Source: Asaia bogorensis (GTDB lineage Bacteria > Pseudomonadota > Alphaproteobacteria > Acetobacterales > Acetobacteraceae). Taken from it: a stretch of DNA of 10,137 nucleotides. Within the stretch, counting starts at the first letter, position 1, and each line of letters starts with the position of its first letter. Shown piece by piece: positions 1 to 5,782 of this stretch. The notes beneath the pieces were generated by a model. It had not been told where the DNA came from. It worked only from the letters and a program-made list of their open reading frames with translations, and did no database searches. The stretch covers positions 1 to 10,137 of the forward strand of contig CAMCZJ010000112.1 in assembly GCA_945886995.1 (NCBI GenBank), in the 5' to 3' direction. Position numbers and translations under genes: made by a program.

Positions 1-47
1 CCCTGATGGTCGAAAAAGGCGTGATCCGGCAGGAGGATTTGGCATGA
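1..47 (+). CDS. Nitrile hydratase beta N-terminal-half-like subunit (3' end only)
   Basis: Only the last 14 residues are in the window (frame starting at base 3, LMVEKGVIRQEDLA, then TGA). They resemble the helix that ends the N-terminal domain of nitrile hydratase beta subunits and of the related activator proteins, where an LLVEKGV-type stretch precedes the SH3-like C-terminal half. The stop codon overlaps the next start (ATGA, 44-47), so the two genes are translationally coupled. With the following 102-aa gene it would make up the split equivalent of one beta chain, as in thiocyanate hydrolase (scnB then scnA). So little is visible that an accessory or activator protein remains possible. 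The family call rests on this short match plus position. Confidence 0.6.
   Translation, partial: LMVEKGVIRQEDLA
31..36 (+). promoter_or_regulatory. Shine-Dalgarno site AGGAGG for the C-half hydratase subunit
   Basis: A perfect AGGAGG lies 7 bases before the ATG at 44, inside the coding end of the upstream gene. It fixes the start at 44 and, with the ATGA overlap, shows that the split between the two halves is a genuine gene boundary rather than a frameshift. Confidence 0.8.
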
Positions 48-352
48 GCGCTCCGCCCGAGACCTCTGCCCCCCGCTTCGCGCCCGGTGCGCGGGTGCGC
101 GTGAAGGATGATTGGCCCGAAACCCGTGGCCCCTGCCATATCCGCACGCCCTATTACGTGCGCGGGCGGATGGGCCAGGTGGTGCGCCCGCTGGGGGCCT
201 TCCCGAACCCGGAAGACCTTGCCTTCGCCCGCCCCGCGCCGCGCCGGCAGCTTTACCATGTGCTGTTCGAACAGCCGCCCATTTGGGATGAGGGCAAGGC
301 AGGCGATACGGTGATGGTGGAAATCTTCGAACATTGGTTGGAGGAAGCCTGA
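44..352 (+). CDS. Nitrile hydratase beta C-terminal-half (SH3-like) subunit / thiocyanate hydrolase alpha-like
   Basis: This 102-aa protein is a stand-alone copy of the SH3-like C-terminal domain of the nitrile hydratase beta subunit. Seen: RFAPGARVRV (residues 11-20), the family block CHIRTPYYVRGRMG (31-44), GAFPNPEDLA (51-60), a YHVLFEQ strand (71-77) and the closing VEIFEHWLEEA. In the family, the arginines of the HxRxPxYxRG block help to hold the oxidised cysteines of the alpha-subunit metal centre, so R34 and R40 are candidates for that role here. The start is set by AGGAGG at 31-36 and the overlap with the previous stop. The next gene starts two bases after this stop, so all three form one operon. 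Ordinary beta chains are about 200-230 aa, so this is half length, as in the three-subunit thiocyanate hydrolase arrangement. Whether the substrate is a nitrile or thiocyanate cannot be told from this chain. Confidence 0.85.
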   Translation: MSAPPETSAPRFAPGARVRVKDDWPETRGPCHIRTPYYVRGRMGQVVRPLGAFPNPEDLAFARPAPRRQLYHVLFEQPPIWDEGKAGDTVMVEIFEHWLEEA

Positions 353-353
353 C

Positions 354-938
354 ATGGCCGCCCCCCCGTCTGACGCGAGCCTCGCGCTGCTTGAAAAACT
401 CGTTGCCGCCCTGAATGCCAAGGGGCACGTGAGTGAAACCGAAATCGCCGAACGCCAAGCGATCACTGAACGCGCGAGCCCTGAGATCGGCGCGCGCATG
501 GTGGCGCGTGCCTGGACCGATCCGGACTACTACGCGCTGCTGATGCGCGATGGGAAAGCCGCTGCCGAGGCGGCAGGCGCTTCCATGGCCGGCGCGCCTG
601 AGCTTGGCGTTTTGGAGAATACGCCAAAGCAGCATCATCTGGTGGTTTGCACCCTTTGTTCCTGCTACCCGCGGGCACTTCTGGGCTACCCGCCCGGTTG
701 GTACAAATCCTTCGCCTATCGTTCCCGCGCTGTGCGTGAGCCGCGAGCGGTGCTGGCCGAATGGGGCACGCAATTGGCCGATGATGTGGAAATCCGCGTG
801 GTGGATAGCACAGCGGATTATCGCTGGATGGTGTTGCCAATGCGGCCCGCTGGGACCGAGGGCTGGAGTGCGGAGAAGTTGGCCGGGATTGTAACGCGGG
901 ATGCGTTGGTTGGGGTTGCGGTGCCGCGGGTTACCTGA
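354..938 (+). CDS. Cobalt-type nitrile hydratase alpha subunit / thiocyanate hydrolase gamma-like
   Basis: This is the catalytic, metal-binding subunit (194 aa; family alpha subunits are about 200). The signature VCTLCSCYPR lies at residues 98-107. C99, C102 and C104, with backbone amides of S103 and C104, would bind a low-spin metal, and C102 and C104 are the cysteines oxidised to sulfinic and sulfenic acid in the family. Thr at position 100 (CTLCSC rather than CSLCSC) marks the cobalt type. Further family blocks are GARMVARAWTDPDY (46-59), PPGWYKSFAYRSRAVREPR (about 112-130), VEIRVVDSTADYRWMVLPMRPAGTEGW and VTRDALVGVAVP near the end. The enzyme hydrates nitriles to amides, or hydrolyses thiocyanate if this is an SCNase-like complex. 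GGAGGA (340-345) precedes the ATG, which is two bases after the previous stop. Arg107 follows CSCYP where many nitrile hydratases have Trp. No activator/metallochaperone gene follows. A low-GC insert does. Confidence 0.9.
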   Translation: MAAPPSDASLALLEKLVAALNAKGHVSETEIAERQAITERASPEIGARMVARAWTDPDYYALLMRDGKAAAEAAGASMAGAPELGVLENTPKQHHLVVCTLCSCYPRALLGYPPGWYKSFAYRSRAVREPRAVLAEWGTQLADDVEIRVVDSTADYRWMVLPMRPAGTEGWSAEKLAGIVTRDALVGVAVPRVT

Positions 939-1944
939 ATTAGATCCCTGGGGGCGTTTCCGGTTTACATTAGTTCACGGGGCTCGATCCAAGGTTTTAT
1001 CGGGACGTATTTTAAGACGTGCCAAGTAAGCCAGATTAGCTTCAAAATGCCCTGAAGTGTGTGGCTGACGGACTTGATACAAGCAAAACAAACGCTACCT
1101 CGGGTTGATGGTTATGGCTGGACAAATAAGCAAATCTACACATCGGCTTGTATTCCTGCATGTACCAAGAACCGGCGGGACAACGCTGCATCATCATTTC
1201 TCGGCTCATTTCGCCCCAGATGAAATCTGCCCTGAGCGCTTTTCCCGCTTGGGCCGATATACCGAAAGTGAATTGGCGCAGTGGCGTTTTTTTTCTGGAC
1301 ATTTCAGTATGGATGAGATCAAGCGTATCCCGCCGCCTGTTTTCCTTGTGACGGTGCTGCGTGATCCAATTGAGCGTTTATTGTCGAACTACTATTTCTG
1401 GAAAAGGCATCGCCCCAGCTATATCGCGCAGCTCCAGTTGCGGGGTCCGGAAATCACAAGGACAGGATCCTTAGCTGATTTCTTGCTTAGTAAAGAGCCT
1501 GTGATCTTGAATACTATAAACAACATTATGGCGAGGAATCTCGCCGGCGAAATCCACCCGCAGCCGGATGGTACTTGGTTTGTAAGAATGGGTAACGAGG
1601 GCCTTAGGGTAACGGATATGCAGATTATCCACCGGGCTCTTGGAAATCTTTTTTCTTTTAAGGTGTTCGGTGACACGTCCCAACTTCGTGAGATTTATGC
1701 CATTGTTGCAAGAGCCTTTGGCATGAATGCATTGACTGATCTCGCGCACCTGAACACTAAACATGAAGTGGACCATTCCCGGGAGCCACTAGTTGAGGAA
1801 CTCATCACTCCCGAAATCAAGGTCCTACTCGATCAGCACACGCGACTTGATCGGATCGTTTATCAATTGGCGCTCGATCATTGGCGTAGCATTGGTCCTC
1901 GACCGGTTGGGTAGGGCGGCGATATCTGGCTCTATCAATTGTTC
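939..1944. other. Low-GC island carrying the sulfotransferase
   Basis: Base composition falls sharply just after the hydratase stop and recovers as the exchanger gene begins. Hand counts of four 60-base lines inside the sulfotransferase (starting 1141, 1321, 1501, 1621) total 118/240 GC (49 %), and the intergenic line at 961 is 47 %. The line at 841 is 70 %, the line at 2401 is 62 % and the line at 5101 is 70 %. The island holds one gene and about 165 bases of non-coding DNA on its left side in which I see no ORF, convincing promoter or terminator. I found no direct repeats, integrase or IS ends at the borders, so the mechanism of entry is unknown. Horizontal origin is inferred from composition. 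Confidence 0.65.
1108..1914 (+). CDS. Sulfotransferase family protein (PAPS-dependent type)
   Basis: This 268-aa protein matches the Sulfotransfer_2-like family, which moves sulfate from PAPS to carbohydrate or other hydroxyl/amine acceptors. Seen: the 5'-phosphosulfate-binding loop FLHVPRTGGTTL (16-27, with R21-T22-G23-G24-T25-T26), the 3'-phosphate-binding motif as VLRDPIERLLS (83-93, R85 and S93), an NNIMARNLAG stretch (138-147) and a C-terminal H/D-rich segment ending LDRIVYQLA. No signal peptide or membrane segment is seen, so it is probably cytoplasmic. TTG (1105), ATG (1108) and ATG (1114) are all possible starts, and no good ribosome site decides between them. ATG 1108 is chosen. Codon use and GC differ clearly from neighbours, suggesting recent transfer. 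No PAPS-synthesis gene or acceptor pathway is adjacent, so the acceptor is unknown. The gene converges on the next one with only 30 bases between. Confidence 0.82.
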   Translation: MVMAGQISKSTHRLVFLHVPRTGGTTLHHHFSAHFAPDEICPERFSRLGRYTESELAQWRFFSGHFSMDEIKRIPPPVFLVTVLRDPIERLLSNYYFWKRHRPSYIAQLQLRGPEITRTGSLADFLLSKEPVILNTINNIMARNLAGEIHPQPDGTWFVRMGNEGLRVTDMQIIHRALGNLFSFKVFGDTSQLREIYAIVARAFGMNALTDLAHLNTKHEVDHSREPLVEELITPEIKVLLDQHTRLDRIVYQLALDHWRSIGPRPVG

Positions 1945-3639
1945 TCAACTCATCAGCCAAACAATCACCGTCCCGCCCGAGGTCAACAGTATATGCCCAA
2001 AGGGCACCGCCGCCGTATAGCCCAGCACCGCAACCGGGCTGCCTGATTTCTCCTGCAGTGCCGCCAGCGCCGCCGTCATGGTTTGCGCGCCGGAAAGGGC
2101 GCCCAGCAGCAAAAGCGGGTTCATCCGCAGCACATAGCGCCCGATGAAAAGCCCGATCAATTGCGGCACCAGCGTCACGAAAACCCCGGCAATCAGCAGG
2201 CCAAAGCCCACTTCGCGCACGGCGTCCACAAACACCGGGCCGGCATGCAGGCCGATCATGCCAACAAAGGCCGCAAGACCAAGCGATGTCATCATGGCAA
2301 TCGCCGCATCCGGAATACGCGCAACATGCGGCCTGCGGGACCGCAACCAGCCAATGAAAAGCCCCGCCAGCAGCGTGCCAACACTGGTTGAAAGCGCGAT
2401 ATGCGCACCGGCGATATCCACGCCCACCACCGTGCCAATCAACCCACCCACGAAAATCGCGAGCCCAAGCGTCACGTAATCCGTCGCATCGCTTTGCCGG
2501 ATCGCGGCACCAGCCAGCGCTGCCGCCGCCTCCACATTCTTCTCCGTCCCGATCAGCGTAATGATATCGCCGCGTTCAAGCCGTGTTTCCGGGCCGATCG
2601 GCACTTCAAGCCCGCCGCGCAGGATGCGGCGCAGGAATACGCCGCGCGATTCAGGTGTGTGGCTAAGCTCCGCCACACTGCGCCCCACCACGCTTTTGCC
2701 TGCGACATAAACATCCAGCGAAAGGGCCGCGATATCCAGCAAATCCTTGTCCTCAACTTCCCGTGCTTCAGCGCCCAGGAATTCAATCAGCACATCGCGG
2801 CGCGCTTCCAGCGCCACCACATCACCCGCTTGCAGCACCATGTCAGGGCGCGGTTCCATCAGCGCATCGCCGCGCCGAATGCGCTGGATGAAAAGGCGCT
2901 GCCCCGGCGCCATCGCTTCCGCCGTCGCCACGGTCTTTCCAACCAAGGCCCCAGCCTCAGCAATGGCATAGGCGCGGATTTCCACCGGCCGCCAGGCAGA
3001 GGCAATGCCAGCCCGCTTGCCGGTCATGCCGTATTTTCCTTCAAGCTTGCGCGCTTCCTCGGCCACATCAATGCGGAGGATTGCGGGGCCGATCAGCGTT
3101 GTCATCAAAATCACGCCAAGCGCGCCGAACAAATAACAAAGCGCATCGGCAACCGCGATGTGGCTGATCATCTGATCGCGCTGTTCCTTGGGCAGCGGCA
3201 GCGCGCGTATCGCCTCCGCCGCCGTGCCGATGGCGGGAGATTCCGTGGTGGCGCCAGAAAACAAACCAGCCGCGAAGCCGGCATCAAGCCCCAGGATGCG
3301 CGCGGCAATCACCGCGGTCGCTATCGCGGTCAGCGGTACAATAATGCCAATGGCAATGCCGGGCAGCCCATCGCCCTTGACGGCACTCAGGAATTTGGGG
3401 CCGACCGAATAGCCAATGCCGAACAGGAACAGCAGGAACAGGATGGAGCGCGCCGTTTCCGAAACCGGCACTTCGGCGAATTGCCCGATCATCAGCCCAG
3501 CGAAAAGCGCGCCTGTGACCGGCCCCAGGCCAAAGCCGCGAAACTTGAATTGGCCAATGAAATAGCCAAGCCCAAGCACCAGAAACACCGTGAGATCAGG
3601 ATGCTTTTCCAAAAAATGAGCGAAATCACTGAAACCCAT
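1945..3639 (-). CDS. AspT/YidE/YbjL-family transporter (aspartate:alanine exchanger type)
   Basis: This 564-aa inner-membrane protein has the full architecture of the aspartate:alanine exchanger family. An N-terminal membrane half (about residues 15-190) contains LFLFGIGYSVGPKF (70-83) and SGATTESPAIGTA (128-140). Two cytoplasmic TrkA-C/RCK-C domains follow (about 218-290 and 303-380, each with a GD-[VI]-[VI] turn). A C-terminal membrane half (about 388-564) contains GALSGAQTMTAAL (513-525). AspT exchanges aspartate for alanine and, with a decarboxylase, generates proton motive force, while YidE/YbjL relatives have no settled substrate. No aspartate decarboxylase is in view, so the substrate here is open and I give no symbol. 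ATG 3639 is preceded by G-rich GGGGGG (3649-3654) at 9 bases. It is on the same strand as rsmI but 81 bases downstream, with a dyad between them, so separate control is likely. Length is close to AspT (about 540 aa). Confidence 0.85.
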   Translation of the reverse strand: MGFSDFAHFLEKHPDLTVFLVLGLGYFIGQFKFRGFGLGPVTGALFAGLMIGQFAEVPVSETARSILFLLFLFGIGYSVGPKFLSAVKGDGLPGIAIGIIVPLTAIATAVIAARILGLDAGFAAGLFSGATTESPAIGTAAEAIRALPLPKEQRDQMISHIAVADALCYLFGALGVILMTTLIGPAILRIDVAEEARKLEGKYGMTGKRAGIASAWRPVEIRAYAIAEAGALVGKTVATAEAMAPGQRLFIQRIRRGDALMEPRPDMVLQAGDVVALEARRDVLIEFLGAEAREVEDKDLLDIAALSLDVYVAGKSVVGRSVAELSHTPESRGVFLRRILRGGLEVPIGPETRLERGDIITLIGTEKNVEAAAALAGAAIRQSDATDYVTLGLAIFVGGLIGTVVGVDIAGAHIALSTSVGTLLAGLFIGWLRSRRPHVARIPDAAIAMMTSLGLAAFVGMIGLHAGPVFVDAVREVGFGLLIAGVFVTLVPQLIGLFIGRYVLRMNPLLLLGALSGAQTMTAALAALQEKSGSPVAVLGYTAAVPFGHILLTSGGTVIVWLMS

Positions 3640-3656
3640 GTGCCAATACCCCCCGA

Positions 3657-3686
3657 GTCAGTTGCCTTACCGATAACCTGACTGAC
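3657..3686. promoter_or_regulatory. Dyad-symmetric, operator-like site upstream of the exchanger gene
   Basis: Outer 6-bp arms GTCAGT (3657-3662) and ACTGAC (3681-3686) and an inner TTAnCGnTAA (3667-3676) share one centre at 3671.5. In total 10 of 15 base pairs match. The site lies in the 81-bp gap between the rsmI stop and the exchanger start, 18 bases upstream of the exchanger ATG. The spaced, nested symmetry fits a dimeric repressor or activator site better than a terminator, because there is no T-run. A -35-like TTGGCA occurs further upstream on the - strand, but I could not pair it with a good -10. The regulator is unknown. Confidence 0.35.
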
Positions 3687-3720
3687 CTGGCCAAGCCTGC
3701 CAAGCCATTGCGTTTGGCGT

Positions 3721-4635
3721 TCAGTTCTCGCGCGCGAGTAATTCCAAGGCTTCGCGATAGACATCGCGGCGCTTCCGCCCGGTGGATTTCGCCACCGCTT
3801 CCGCCGCATCCTTCACCGAAAGCCCGCTGTGCAGCGCGGCGCGCAGCTGCGCGGTTACTTCCGCATCACCCACCACCGCCTCAGCCGCTGCGGGGCCGAC
3901 CACGATGCAAATCTCCCCCCGCGCTTCGGCGCTGGCGTAATGCGCGGCAAGCGCACCCAGGCCCCCGCGCCGCACTTCCTCAAACCGTTTGGTCATTTCG
4001 CGCGCTATGGCGGCGGGGCGCTCAGGCCCGAAGGCCGCTGCCATGTCAGCCAGGCTTTCGGCCAGCCGGTGCGGCGCCTCATAGAAAATCAGGCTGGCCG
4101 CAAGCCCCGCCTGTTCCAGCGCCTTCAGCCGGCCAAGCGCCGCTTGGCGCGCACTGGCGCGCGGCGGCAGAAAGCCCTCAAACAGGAAGGGCTCAGGCGG
4201 CAGGCCGGAAAGCACCAGCGCCATCACCGCTGCATTGGGGCCAGGAATGGCAGAAACGGGCAGGCCTTCCGCAATCGCGGCGCGCGCCAGGCGAAAGCCC
4301 GGGTCGCTCACCAAAGGCGTGCCGGCATCGGAAACCAGCACCAGTTTCTGGCCCTGACGCAACATTTCCAGTATTCGGGGAACCTCATTGGCTTCATTAT
4401 GGTCGTGCAGGGCGATCAGGCGTGCGGTCACACTCAGCCGGGCAAGCATGCTGCCGGTTGTTCTGCTATCTTCACACAGCACCGCATCGGCGGCCTTCAG
4501 GGCGGCCAGGGCGCGGGGCGAAAGATCCCCCATATTGCCGATGGGGGTGGCAACCAAGGTCAGGCCCGGCCCCAAAAGGGGCAAAGCGGAAGGATGGAAA
4601 GATTGTGACCAGTCTTGTGTTTCGCCTGAAGTCAC
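3721..4635 (-). CDS. rsmI: 16S rRNA (cytidine(1402)-2'-O)-methyltransferase RsmI
   Basis: RsmI uses SAM to 2'-O-methylate C1402 of 16S rRNA in the decoding centre. The 304-aa product shows the tetrapyrrole-methylase-type fold with family motifs in order: VATPIGNMGDLSPRAL (28-43), EDSRTT (55-60), LVSDAGTPLVSDPG (100-113), AIPGPNA (129-135), FYEAPHR (184-190), and a C-terminal helical domain LSVKDAAEAVAKSTGRKRRDVY (split about 272-293). Length is near that of E. coli RsmI (286 aa). The extra residues are an N-terminal tail before TLVATPIGN. GTG 4635 is the chosen start, with an AAAGGG-like site (4645-4650) 9 bases upstream. Internal TTG codons nearer TLVATPIG are alternatives that would shorten the tail. 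The gene diverges from an LpoA-type lipoprotein, the conserved proteobacterial neighbour, with the two 5' ends overlapping. Confidence 0.95.
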   Translation of the reverse strand: MTSGETQDWSQSFHPSALPLLGPGLTLVATPIGNMGDLSPRALAALKAADAVLCEDSRTTGSMLARLSVTARLIALHDHNEANEVPRILEMLRQGQKLVLVSDAGTPLVSDPGFRLARAAIAEGLPVSAIPGPNAAVMALVLSGLPPEPFLFEGFLPPRASARQAALGRLKALEQAGLAASLIFYEAPHRLAESLADMAAAFGPERPAAIAREMTKRFEEVRRGGLGALAAHYASAEARGEICIVVGPAAAEAVVGDAEVTAQLRAALHSGLSVKDAAEAVAKSTGRKRRDVYREALELLAREN

Positions 4636-5756
4636 GGGTCTTGGCCCTTTTGCCGATGCTAGCCCTTGTCGCGCTTGCGGCCTGTGCGCCGCAAGCCCCC
4701 ATTATGGTGGGGGCCGCCACGGGCGCTGCACCGGTGGAGATAGCGCGCACCCGTGTCGCGCTGCTGCTGCCGCTTTCCGGGCCACAGGCGCCGCTCGGCC
4801 AGGCGCTGCAACAGGCTGCTGAATTGGCGCTTTTCGCGCAGAATGATCCCCGCGTTGAATTCGTGCCGCTTGATACGGCGGGCACCGCGACGGGGGCGGC
4901 TGATGCTGCGCGGCGCGCGGTCAGCCTTGGGGTGGTCAGTATCGCCGGCCCGCTAACCGGGGCGGAAACCGCTGCCATAGCGCCCATTGCACGTGCGGCG
5001 CGTTTGCCGGTCTTGGCCCTGACAAATGACGCATCCCAGGCCGGGCCCGATATCTGGACGCTTGGCGTGACGCCCGCGCAGCAAATCCGGCGGGTGATGG
5101 GCTCGGCCATGTCGGGCGGGGCGCGGCAATTCGGCCTTGTGGCGGCGGATGACGCTTTTGGCCGCGCGCTTGCCGTCGCCATGCGCCGAACCGCGGCGGA
5201 TTTGAACCTGCCCGCGCCGGGCATTGCGCTTTACAATGATCGCGCCGGGGCGGCGGGGCCGGTTGCCGAGATGTCGCGGCAAGTGGGCGGACAGATTGAT
5301 GCCGTAGTGATTGGCGCAACAGGCTTCCGCGCGCGTGAATTGGCAGCCGCCATCAGGGCGGTGGCGCAAGGCAATTCTCGGCCCGCCTTGATGGGGCATG
5401 CGCTGTGGATCACTGATGCGGGGCTCGCCAATGAACCCGCCCTGCATGGCGCGCTGTTCCCCGCACCTGATGAAAGGGCGCGCGGCGCCTTTGAAACCCA
5501 GTATCAACAGTCATTCGGCCAGCGCGCGCCGCGCATTGCCGGTGTTGCGCATGATGCAGCGCTGATGGCGGCAGGCTTGGCGCTGGCGCCTGCCGGCACA
5601 ACGCCCGATGCCATGCCCCGCTTTGAAGGCGTTGATGGCCCGGTGCAGCTTGGCCCCAATGGCACGGTGGATCGCGGCTTGGCGCTGTTTCGCCTCTCAC
5701 CCAATGGCGATGCGGTGTTGGTGGAACCGGCCATGCCGCTTGGCGTTGGATTTTGA
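4605..5756 (+). CDS. LpoA-like lipoprotein, penicillin-binding protein activator family
   Basis: This is a 383-aa lipoprotein with a periplasmic-binding-protein (Leu/Ile/Val receptor-like) fold. The signal peptide has a basic start (R7, K9, R11), a hydrophobic core (12-25) and a lipobox LAAC with C27 as the lipidated cysteine. The mature part opens with TRVALLLPLSGPQAPLGQAL (49-68) and contains VSIAGPLTGAETAAIAPIA (111-129), LPVLALTND (134-142), FGLVAADDAFGRALA (176-190) and IDAVVIGATG (231-240), alternating strands typical of the family. E. coli LpoA stimulates PBP1A from the outer membrane. This protein corresponds to its C-terminal domain only, which is usual in Alphaproteobacteria, so the exact role is inferred from family and from the rsmI neighbourhood. 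GTG 4605 has GGAAGGA (4588-4594) 10 bases upstream. GTG 4617 is the alternative. The open frame runs far upstream but that part is antisense to rsmI and not coding. In many Proteobacteria yraN follows this gene. Here a histidine kinase does. Confidence 0.85.
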   Translation: MTSLVFRLKSRVLALLPMLALVALAACAPQAPIMVGAATGAAPVEIARTRVALLLPLSGPQAPLGQALQQAAELALFAQNDPRVEFVPLDTAGTATGAADAARRAVSLGVVSIAGPLTGAETAAIAPIARAARLPVLALTNDASQAGPDIWTLGVTPAQQIRRVMGSAMSGGARQFGLVAADDAFGRALAVAMRRTAADLNLPAPGIALYNDRAGAAGPVAEMSRQVGGQIDAVVIGATGFRARELAAAIRAVAQGNSRPALMGHALWITDAGLANEPALHGALFPAPDERARGAFETQYQQSFGQRAPRIAGVAHDAALMAAGLALAPAGTTPDAMPRFEGVDGPVQLGPNGTVDRGLALFRLSPNGDAVLVEPAMPLGVGF

Positions 5757-5782
5757 ATCACGGGGCGCGGCAGGTCACTGGC

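Noticed and set aside
1010..1022. Direct/inverted repeat around GACGT...GACGT as a possible insertion border
   Set aside because: Five-base repeats 12 bases apart are expected by chance, and no copy occurs at the other end of the low-GC block.
939..1107. Promoter for the sulfotransferase (TTTACA near 964, TTGATA near 1074, TATTTT near 1009)
   Set aside because: No -35/-10 pair with correct spacing could be made, so I do not annotate a promoter.
1915..1970. Possible terminator between the convergent sulfotransferase and exchanger genes (ATTGTT 1938-1943 with AACAAT 1960-1965)
   Set aside because: The stem is only 6 bp, AT-rich, with a 16-base loop, no U-run, and it extends into the exchanger coding sequence. 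It is too weak to call.
2401..3681. 426-codon open frame on the + strand
   Set aside because: It is antisense to the exchanger gene, whose - strand product has clear membrane and TrkA-C domains. The + product is a low-complexity R/A/Q/H-rich string without recognisable domains.
3708..4604. Long in-frame upstream extension of the LpoA-like frame, and another + frame at 3829-4608
   Set aside because: Both are antisense to rsmI, which has every family motif. The real lipoprotein begins at a signal peptide near 4605, and the upstream translation is proline/arginine-rich without domains.
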